A stretch of 7,326 nt of DNA from Lachnospiraceae bacterium. GTDB taxonomy: Bacteria > Bacillota > Clostridia > Lachnospirales > Lachnospiraceae. Position 1 is the stretch's first letter. Each line of letters begins with the position of its first letter. Shown here one piece after another: positions 1 through 4,481 of the stretch. The notes under the pieces were generated by a model. The model worked only from the letters and a program-made list of their open reading frames with translations, was not told where the DNA came from and searched no databases. A program made the position numbers and the translations under genes. The stretch spans positions 1 through 7,326 of the forward strand of contig CAAGKF010000005.1 in assembly GCA_900770345.1 (NCBI GenBank). Reading direction: 5' to 3'.

Positions 1-105
1 CCGTACCGCTTCCGCCTTCTTCGCTTCCGCTTTCCGTACCGCTTCCGCCTTCTTCGCTTCCGCTTTCCGTACCGCTTCCATCTTCTTCGCTTCCGGCTCC
101 GTCTT
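1..105 (-). repeat. 33-bp in-frame tandem repeats
   Basis: Bases 1-33 and 34-66 are identical 33-bp units, and 67-105 is a diverged 39-bp unit; a further partial unit starts at 106 (CCGTACCGCTTCC). In the gene they encode 11-residue Gly/Ser/Thr/Glu repeats. The array continues past the left edge, so its copy number is unknown. The period is a multiple of three, so gain or loss of units would change protein length without breaking the frame. Confidence 0.9.
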
Positions 106-334
106 CCGTACCGCTTCCAGAATCTTCGGAACTGTCATCATCATCTATTGATACATCGGAATCCGAACTCTGGCTGTCGGACGTATCATCTGATTCTATT
201 TCAATACTGCTGCCGGAATCTTCATGCCAGCCGGAATCTCCATTAAGCGCAAGGACTTTAATCGGAGAATTTGCCGTCAACGAAATGATTAAAACCAGAC
301 TTAACATGAGTGAAACCAATTTTCTCATTTTCAT
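1..334 (-). CDS. Secreted Ser/Glu/Gly-repeat protein, N-terminal part (3' end outside window)
   Basis: 111 codons are visible before the gene leaves the window. The start is the ATG at 334, preceded by GAGGTGGAG about 4-6 bases upstream. Residues 1-29 form an ordinary Sec signal peptide: KMRK, then a hydrophobic stretch (LVSLMLSLVLIISL), then a likely cleavage site at VLA-LN. It is not of the SipW type. The mature part is strongly acidic and low in complexity, with Ser/Asp-rich sequence (residues about 45-70) followed by 11-residue repeats of the form GSGTESGSEEG. Such regions often act as extended stalks in surface proteins; that role is inferred. The gap to the upstream TasA-like gene is only 22 bases, so it is probably the last visible gene of the sipW operon. 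It could be an adhesin, an anchor for the fibres or a matrix component. No domain is visible that would decide, because the C-terminus is missing. Confidence 0.75.
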   Translation of the reverse strand, partial: MKMRKLVSLMLSLVLIISLTANSPIKVLALNGDSGWHEDSGSSIEIESDDTSDSQSSDSDVSIDDDDSSEDSGSGTEDGAGSEEDGSGTESGSEEGGSGTESGSEEGGSGT

Positions 335-356
335 CTTTCTCCACCTCTTTCTCCGC

Positions 357-917
357 TTATTCTGCCGGCCATCCGGCTGCATCCATTACGGATTCCCCAT
401 TGTTTGCGCACTGTACTGCCTGCGCCGCCACATTGATAAATACCGTGCTGTCTTTGTACTCATTTCCCATATCGCCGGAAAATGCCACCCTCGTAAACAG
501 ATTTTCCGTATTCTTTCCCGGATCGATCTTATCCTTATAATAAAACCAGCCATCATGCACTGCCCATTCGGAATCATTGAAATCCAGCTCAATATATTGT
601 TCTGCCGCATTCTTATCCTCTGACTGGTCAGACCTTACAAGCTTTTTCTCTACCTTCACTCGCACCCACGCCTGGTTTTCTCCCGTATTTTCTACGAATA
701 CAACCTTATCTACTAACTGACTGGGCATCACATTATGAATCCCATCTTCCGGAAATGGCTGCCCATCGGCGGTTTCTTCATGTAGCTCAATATTAACCGT
801 TCCCGCCGTAATCACATTTTTTGCAGTTCCGGTGGCTGTAAAGTAAGCCAAAGTGCCATAAGCGCCAAAAGAACCGATTGCTGCGATCGCTGCCAGAATC
901 AGGATTTTCTTTTTCAT
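357..917 (-). CDS. TasA-like protein with SipW-type signal peptide (fourth paralogue)
   Basis: A 186-residue exported protein. I chose the ATG at 917 over the in-frame GTG at 929, because AAAGGTGG lies 8 bases before 917 while the GTG falls inside that ribosome site. Residues 1-24 are a signal peptide (KKK, hydrophobic core, GTLA) followed by YFT, the form recognised by SipW; cleavage is likely at A24-Y25. It is followed by the family signature NVITAGTVNIEL and a beta-rich body with VVFVENTGENQAWVRVKV. The members of this family (TasA, camelysin/CalY) form extracellular fibres; a fibre role here is inferred. Unlike its three upstream paralogues it lacks a clear (I/F)PG(S/G) motif and has MPSQLVDKV in that place. 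It may be a minor or capping subunit, but this cannot be told from sequence alone. Confidence 0.85.
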   Translation of the reverse strand: MKKKILILAAIAAIGSFGAYGTLAYFTATGTAKNVITAGTVNIELHEETADGQPFPEDGIHNVMPSQLVDKVVFVENTGENQAWVRVKVEKKLVRSDQSEDKNAAEQYIELDFNDSEWAVHDGWFYYKDKIDPGKNTENLFTRVAFSGDMGNEYKDSTVFINVAAQAVQCANNGESVMDAAGWPAE

Positions 918-1007
918 ACCTTTTCCCACCTTTCATTTTTATCTCTATCACTTCATCCGTATGAAAACGGTATATTTTCAATCTCAAAATCTGATATTGC
1001 AGAGACA

Positions 1008-1042
1008 GGCAATCGTCCGGAATCATCTTCCGGACAATTGCC
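1008..1042 (-). terminator. Strong intercistronic hairpin between third and fourth TasA-like genes
   Basis: The arms are 1008-1020 and 1030-1042 (13 bp) with a 9-base loop. The single imperfection is a G-U pair in the minus-strand RNA but a C/A mismatch in plus-strand RNA, which points to minus-strand function. It starts 11 bases after the stop codon of the third TasA-like gene. The bases after it (TGTCTCTGC) are not a real T-run, so it may be a partial terminator or a block to 3' exonucleases rather than a full stop. Confidence 0.6.
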
Positions 1043-1053
1043 ACTCTTTTTAT

Positions 1054-1710
1054 TTACTCACCATATCCTGTAAAAGGATTGTTTGTTTCGCTGATCTCTC
1101 CAAATGCGGCAGCAAACGCGGACTCAGCATCCGCAAAACCTTCTGCCTGTACGCCTTCTGCCATCACCTTGATGTCCAGCTTGCCGTCAACAACGGCACC
1201 ATATTCTTTTAACTCACTGATCGTTGCATTTGTCACAGCGCTGTCCATATAAACAGCCTCGATAGCCGGAATGACCGTTTTTCCGTTTTCCGTCATTCTG
1301 CGTTGATACGTAGCCGTATGTACTGTATAGTCCTTATTTTCATAGGTAACATCATATGTCTCATCGGACCATATCCATGGGTAAGGAGTATTGTCCGTCG
1401 CTCTGCCTTTTACCAGATGAATACAGGGATCAGCAGCCTTCGGCACCGCAATATGTACCCTTACATAAGCATCTTCCGAGCCGATGTTTTTCACATCGAC
1501 AATCTTCTCTACAAGATTCATATTTTCACCGCCGGGAATCAGCTTTGAATCCTGTTCGAACTTTTCTTCCAGCTCGATATCAACGTTTCCCATAGTAAAA
1601 ACATTTTCCTTCTGATCATTATCTGTGAAATAGGCAAGAGAACCACCTACTGCGATAATCGATGCCACAGATAACGCCAGAGCAATTGTCATTATTTTTT
1701 TCTTTTTCAT
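1054..1710 (-). CDS. TasA-like protein with SipW-type signal peptide (third paralogue)
   Basis: A 218-residue exported protein. Residues 1-26 are a signal peptide (KKKK, hydrophobic core, VGGSLA) followed by YFTD, with probable SipW cleavage near A26-Y27. The signature NVFTMGNVDIELEE follows, then LIPGGENMNLVEKIVDVKNIGSEDAYVRVHI, a beta-strand pattern shared with the other three copies. The C-terminus has VQAEGFADAESAFAAAF, matching the end of the first paralogue. The gene is longer than the others because of a middle segment rich in Tyr and Trp (YPWIWSDETYDVTYENKDY). The ribosome site is weak: AAAGGT lies about 11 bases before the ATG. Its neighbours are paralogues on both sides. A fibre-subunit role is inferred from the family and from sipW in the same operon. 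Confidence 0.87.
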   Translation of the reverse strand: MKKKKIMTIALALSVASIIAVGGSLAYFTDNDQKENVFTMGNVDIELEEKFEQDSKLIPGGENMNLVEKIVDVKNIGSEDAYVRVHIAVPKAADPCIHLVKGRATDNTPYPWIWSDETYDVTYENKDYTVHTATYQRRMTENGKTVIPAIEAVYMDSAVTNATISELKEYGAVVDGKLDIKVMAEGVQAEGFADAESAFAAAFGEISETNNPFTGYGE

Positions 1711-1736
1711 GGTTTATAAATTACCTTTCTGTTGAT

Positions 1737-1755
1737 CAGCAGTATTCCCCTGCTG
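1737..1755 (-). other. Short intercistronic hairpin
   Basis: CAGCAG (1737-1742) pairs with CTGCTG (1750-1755) around a 7-base loop. It begins one base after the stop codon of the second TasA-like gene. No T-run follows it. It is short and could be chance, but its place matches the hairpins in the neighbouring gaps. Confidence 0.4.
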
Positions 1756-1756
1756 T

Positions 1757-2332
1757 CTACGGAGTCGATGATTTTACAGGCACCTTGGCCCAGGCAGCTT
1801 CTACCGTTGGAATATTTTCTTTCTGGACTGCATAGGCAATAAATTTAAGCTTCGGATAATTCGTTCCAATATCTGTAAGCTGTGTTTTGGTAATATTTTC
1901 CTTTACAGTCACCTGATTCCCTGCTAAAACAGGATATGTCTTATTATTTTCTGTGCCTGACAGTTCTGCCAGACTTCCCTGTTCAAGGTAATAAACATTT
2001 TCTTGTCCGGGAACCGGTTTCCATACGGAATTCACTGTATATGTCAGATACTGATCCGGATGATTCTCTGTCTCAATCTTTACAAATACCCAGCACGCCT
2101 CACTTCCAGCCTTTACTACCACTGCCGGATCCTTCTCAATCGTACTGCCGGGTATCATTTGGCCTGTTCTCCCCTCAGGCTTTTCCTCCGTCAGTTCCAG
2201 ATTGATATCTCCGTAGGTAAATGTATTTACGATCTCGGTAGCTTGAGCTGTCAGCCACGCTGCTGTCGCTCCGACTGCACCGCTGAAGATCATAGCAGCT
2301 GCCATCAAAATTGCTACTGTTTTCTTTTTCAT
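1757..2332 (-). CDS. TasA-like protein with SipW-type signal peptide (second paralogue)
   Basis: A 191-residue exported protein starting at the ATG at 2332, with AAGGAG about 9 bases upstream. Residues 1-25 are a signal peptide (KKK, hydrophobic Ala/Met-rich core, GATAA) followed by WLT, the Trp version of the SipW site. The family signature NTFTYGDINLELTEE follows, then MIPGSTIEKDPAVVVKAGSEACWVFVKIE. This motif is shared closely with the first paralogue (PGSTYAKAPVV...SEDCYVFIKVE), so genes one and two form a pair distinct from three and four. The C-terminus has FIAYAVQ and VEAAWAKV, a variant of the shared ending. Fibre or surface-coat function is inferred. The extra Cys in the SEACWVF motif is shared only with the first paralogue. 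Confidence 0.87.
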   Translation of the reverse strand: MKKKTVAILMAAAMIFSGAVGATAAWLTAQATEIVNTFTYGDINLELTEEKPEGRTGQMIPGSTIEKDPAVVVKAGSEACWVFVKIETENHPDQYLTYTVNSVWKPVPGQENVYYLEQGSLAELSGTENNKTYPVLAGNQVTVKENITKTQLTDIGTNYPKLKFIAYAVQKENIPTVEAAWAKVPVKSSTP

Positions 2333-2364
2333 CAGCTAACTCTCCTTAAGCCTCTGAATCTCAT

Positions 2365-2393
2365 ATTATGTTCTATCAGCTGCAGAACATAAT
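2365..2393 (-). other. Perfect 10-bp hairpin at the stop codon of the first TasA-like gene
   Basis: ATTATGTTCT (2365-2374) pairs with AGAACATAAT (2384-2393) around a 9-base loop; the upstream arm begins on the first base of the TAA stop codon. No T-run follows on the minus strand. A 3'-end stabilising stem or an RNA processing site in the operon mRNA are both reasonable. A DNA operator is possible but less likely, since no promoter is visible here. Confidence 0.6.
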
Positions 2394-3019
2394 TACTCTC
2401 CGGTAAATTCAGACGGGCATGCTGCAAATGCGGCTGCCGCATCATCAAATCCGTCGGCCTGGATTGCGCAGGCAGTAATGACAACTTCAGCATCTGCATA
2501 TCTCGCCAATGTATCATTGTCAACAGTACCAGCTATCGTAAAGGTTCCAAATACCTCAAGTGCTTTGTCCTTCGCGTCATCTTCAACAATTGATCCATAA
2601 ACGTAATATCCATCATATCCATCAACTGCAACCCATCCATTGTTTTCTATCTGAGCAGCAATCGTGTCATCACTCGTTTCAGTTTCAATTGAAGAAATTC
2701 CATTTTCCACCTTAATAAACACATAGCAATCTTCACTGGTTTCCGTTACAGTTACCACTGGAGCTTTTGCATATGTAGAACCTGGGAACAACTTATAGGC
2801 ATAACCTCCCGTAGGATTACCCTGTGAATCTGTTATTGCTGTACCAGGTTTAACACCGTCGCTTCCTTCAGCTGTCTCTGTCAAGACAATATTAACATTA
2901 CCTACTTCAAAGGTATTCGTTACCTCCTTTACATCACTGGTCAGCCACGCAAACGTCCCTCCAATCGCTCCCACGCAAATCATAGCTGCTGCCATACCTG
3001 CAATAATCTGTTTTTTCAT
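2393..3019 (-). CDS. TasA-like protein with SipW-type signal peptide (first paralogue, next to sipW)
   Basis: A 208-residue exported protein. The ATG at 3019 has AAAGGAG about 9 bases upstream, one of the stronger ribosome sites in this operon. Residues 1-24 are a signal peptide (MKKQ, Ala/Met-rich core, GGTFA) followed by WLTS, and the family signature NTFEVGNVNIVLTE comes next. The body has LFPGSTYAKAPVVTV and SEDCYVFIKVENG, and the end has ITACAIQADGFDDAAAAFAACPSEF. The mature chain is acidic and Thr/Val/Asp-rich, as expected for a fibre-forming beta protein. It is the first gene after sipW, which resembles the sipW-tasA order of Bacillus. A strong ribosome site and a hairpin right at its stop codon suggest it may be the most abundant subunit; that is inference. 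Confidence 0.88.
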   Translation of the reverse strand: MKKQIIAGMAAAMICVGAIGGTFAWLTSDVKEVTNTFEVGNVNIVLTETAEGSDGVKPGTAITDSQGNPTGGYAYKLFPGSTYAKAPVVTVTETSEDCYVFIKVENGISSIETETSDDTIAAQIENNGWVAVDGYDGYYVYGSIVEDDAKDKALEVFGTFTIAGTVDNDTLARYADAEVVITACAIQADGFDDAAAAFAACPSEFTGE

Positions 3020-3074
3020 ACTTCATTTCTCCTTTCTTGCACTCCTCGTGCCTCTTCATTTTTTCTTTTTTATG

Positions 3075-3096
3075 ATTAAAGTTATGTAACTTTAAT
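3075..3096. other. 22-bp AT-rich palindrome between sipW and the first TasA-like gene
   Basis: ATTAAAGTTA (3075-3084) and TAACTTTAAT (3087-3096) are perfect arms around a 2-bp centre, just after the sipW stop codon. As RNA it gives a 9-bp stem with a 4-base loop made only of weak pairs. A T6 run lies 4 bases past it on the plus strand, while A-rich sequence follows on the minus strand, so it is a poor minus-strand terminator. It could be an operator for a dimeric protein or an mRNA processing/stability stem that separates sipW from the subunit genes. Confidence 0.55.
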
Positions 3097-3104
3097 ACAC
3101 TTTT

Positions 3105-3671
3105 TTAGTTCTGATGCTCTTCCGCGTTCTTTTTCTCTGCCTCTTTCTTCCTGTCCATTTCATCAGCTTTATCGATCAGATCCGGAACAAAGGTCAGCAT
3201 CAGCAATATTAATGCAGCGCTGGCTGCCAGATACATACCCGGTGGTCTGGTGACATAATCTGTAAAATATCCCAGCCCTGGTATGCAGAATACCGGTTTA
3301 CCGATAAGATTATTGAAATGAACCGGATTGCCGTCATGGATGATATTTCCGTCTGCGTCTTTATTCGCTATTCCCTGAGTATAGAAACATGTATTTTCCT
3401 CATCAATATCCCAAACCTCATGTGTGGCTACCACCAGGTCTTCATTTAAGACAAAGGTGATCGCATCTCCCACTTTAATATTATGGGGATTCGTCTTCTT
3501 CACATAAATCAGCGATCCCACCGGATATTTCGGCTCCATGCTTCCGCTGAGTACACTGTATGGTGTCAGCCCCACCACGCGTATGCCAACAAGCATAATT
3601 GCCAGAACCACGATTACTGCCACCAGAATACTCGTTACCCAGTTCCATATTTTTTTTACCGTCGGATTCAT
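3105..3671 (-). CDS. sipW: Signal peptidase I, SipW (ER-type, S26B)
   Basis: A 188-residue membrane peptidase that cuts signal peptides on the outer face of the membrane. Start ATG at 3671 with AGGAGGGAGG 4-8 bases upstream. Residues 8-35 are an N-terminal membrane segment. The catalytic serine is Ser44 in LSGSMEP. The general base is His84 in VVATHEVWD; a His instead of Lys marks the ER/SipW type. The box that usually reads GDxN is GIAN (residues 100-103), followed by KDAD, so Asp105 or Asp107 is the likely acidic residue. A second membrane segment (about 146-164, YLAASAALILLMLTFV) is followed by a charged Lys/Glu tail. In Bacillus, SipW processes TasA and TapA; here the next four genes all carry the matching signal peptides, so they are its likely substrates. 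It is the first gene of the operon. Confidence 0.95.
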   Translation of the reverse strand: MNPTVKKIWNWVTSILVAVIVVLAIMLVGIRVVGLTPYSVLSGSMEPKYPVGSLIYVKKTNPHNIKVGDAITFVLNEDLVVATHEVWDIDEENTCFYTQGIANKDADGNIIHDGNPVHFNNLIGKPVFCIPGLGYFTDYVTRPPGMYLAASAALILLMLTFVPDLIDKADEMDRKKEAEKKNAEEHQN

Positions 3672-3742
3672 CTGTCCTCCCTCCTGATGTCCTTTTTATA
3701 CCTATTTTCTTTACTTTACCAAATCTTCTATCTTCCTTCTTA

Positions 3743-3784
3743 TCACACATCCGGATATTTCTGCCATTTTCTGTTTGTATACAT
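3743..3784 (-). CDS. Possible 13-residue leader ORF upstream of sipW
   Basis: ATG at 3784 reads MYTNRKWQKYPDV and stops at TGA. It has an unusually strong ribosome site (AAGGAGGGAGGGG, 4 bases before the ATG), as good as that of sipW itself. It ends 71 bases before the sipW start. Nothing in the peptide is recognised, and there is no run of regulatory codons as in amino-acid attenuators. It could be a leader peptide affecting sipW translation, or a chance ATG behind a purine-rich stretch. Confidence 0.25.
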   Translation of the reverse strand: MYTNRKWQKYPDV

Positions 3785-3842
3785 AATTCCCCTCCCTCCT
3801 TGTTCACAGCTTTTCAGTTTTTCCGCATTTTCGCAACCTAAA

Positions 3843-3879
3843 GGGAGCTGTCGCTTTAACGAATTGGTGCGGCAGCCCC
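3843..3879 (-). terminator. GC-rich terminator-like hairpin in the sipW leader
   Basis: GGGAGCTGTCGC (3843-3854) pairs with GCGGCAGCCCC (3869-3879) with one bulge and one non-standard pair, around a 14-base loop. On the minus strand only TTTAGG follows, so the T-run is weak. The minus-strand sequence resembles the regulator's terminator at 4422-4458 (shared GGGGCTG[T/C]CGCAC and GCTCCCTTT). No gene ends just before it, so it may attenuate the sipW transcript or end a small RNA. Confidence 0.45.
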
Positions 3880-3959
3880 ATAAAAGCAGCATCACAGCAA
3901 ATTGGGCAATATATGGTATGATGCTCATGATATCGCAGTACAGGCATCTAGGAGAGGTT

Positions 3960-4005
3960 ATTCCCGCAAACGAAGACGGGAATGCCGCCGATCATAAAGA
4001 TCAGC
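3960..4005 (-). other. Two adjacent hairpins in the sipW leader
   Basis: Stem one pairs ATTCCCG (3960-3966) with CGGGAAT (3977-3983) around 10 bases. Stem two pairs GCCGATC (3987-3993) with GATCAGC (3999-4005), with one G-U or G-T type pair, around 5 bases. They are separated by 3 bases. This suggests a structured leader RNA, but I do not recognise the fold. Confidence 0.4.
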
Positions 4006-4244
4006 CGATATCATTTACTGTATTCACATTTCAACATATGGGAAAGTATAGAAATTTTCTGAAATAAGAAATCCAATTTTCTGTATGAAAAGACCAGACT
4101 TTTCTTTTAAAGTATACATATAGAAAAACACATTCGTGAGACCGCATTTTTATTCCTTTTTTGCGGTTTTGCCGGTGTTTTTTTCCGTATAGACCTAAAA
4201 TCCTGTAAAAGAAGAAATTTTTTAAATATAAATGGAATCTTACC

Positions 4245-4279
4245 ATCATATTTTAATGGATAGATACTTATAGATACAA
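4245..4279 (-). promoter_or_regulatory. Possible sipW-operon promoter with 10-bp-spaced direct repeats
   Basis: Reading the minus strand, two exact GTATCTAT copies (plus-strand 4270-4277 and 4260-4267) lie 10 bp apart, and 9 bp further is TATGAT (4245-4250), a fair -10 box. The matching -35 position is poor (CTATAA), as expected of an activator-dependent promoter. SARP-type activators, which share the winged helix plus BTAD layout of the neighbouring regulator, bind direct repeats of about 11 bp period a short way upstream of the -10. An alternative sigma-A reading is TTGTAT (4274-4279), 18 bp, TAAAAT (4250-4255). Either start would leave a leader of more than 500 bases before sipW, so this is tentative. 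Confidence 0.35.
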
Positions 4280-4421
4280 TTGATGCAGCCTGAGTTATCA
4301 TGCAGTTAAAATTCTGCCGCCATATTAATCAAACAGAGGGTGCTTTTGAAGAGGATCATTTCCTTTTAAGAACAAAGAGCTCGCAGGACAGGCAGGGCTA
4401 CAGCTTTGCTTATAATTTTTC

Positions 4422-4458
4422 AAAAAAAGGGAGCATAGCACTAAGTGCGACAGCCCCC
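4422..4458 (-). terminator. Rho-independent terminator of the BTAD regulator
   Basis: On the minus strand GGGGGC pairs with GCTCCC, and GCAC with GTGC inside it, with a small internal loop between; seven T follow (plus-strand A run 4422-4428). It lies 23 bases past the regulator's stop codon. It separates the regulator from the sipW operon, which must then have its own promoter. Confidence 0.85.
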
Positions 4459-4481
4459 AAGCCCTTTAAACCTGATTTCAC

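Larger units (their letters stand above)
3785..4421. other. Gene-free stretch upstream of the sipW operon
   Basis: No convincing protein gene is visible on either strand. The open frames here are short, lack ribosome sites (one weak exception at 4031-4147) and have no recognisable domains. The stretch holds a possible promoter with direct repeats (4245-4279), a pair of adjacent hairpins (3960-4005) and a GC-rich hairpin (3843-3879). It probably serves as the regulatory region and long 5' leader of the sipW operon. No known riboswitch class was recognised. A weak inverted repeat (ACCGCA at 4141-4146 with TGCGGT at 4162-4167) is also present. Confidence 0.6.

Noticed and set aside
1..105. The short repeats at the left edge as a CRISPR array.
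   Set aside because: The units are directly adjacent with no unique spacers and encode in-frame Gly/Ser/Glu repeats of a secreted protein.
285..623. Plus-strand open frames across the window, for example this 112-residue one.
   Set aside because: They lie opposite clear minus-strand genes with signal peptides or conserved motifs and have no recognisable domains or ribosome sites.
3743..3928. A 61-residue open frame on the minus strand upstream of sipW, with a hydrophobic start and several Cys, somewhat like a small signalling peptide.
   Set aside because: No ribosome site before its ATG at 3928, and it runs through the GC-rich hairpin at 3843-3879. No similarity to AgrD or other known peptide precursors. 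Only its last 13 codons have a strong internal start.
4031..4147. A 38-residue basic, aromatic-rich frame on the minus strand (ATG at 4147) with AAGGA 6 bases upstream.
   Set aside because: AT-rich sequence readily gives Phe/Tyr/Lys-rich frames; the ribosome site is modest and no family is recognised. Kept only as part of the leader description.
4141..4167. ACCGCA/TGCGGT hairpin with nearby T-runs as a plus-strand terminator.
   Set aside because: Only 6 bp with a 15-base loop, and no plus-strand gene ends upstream of it.
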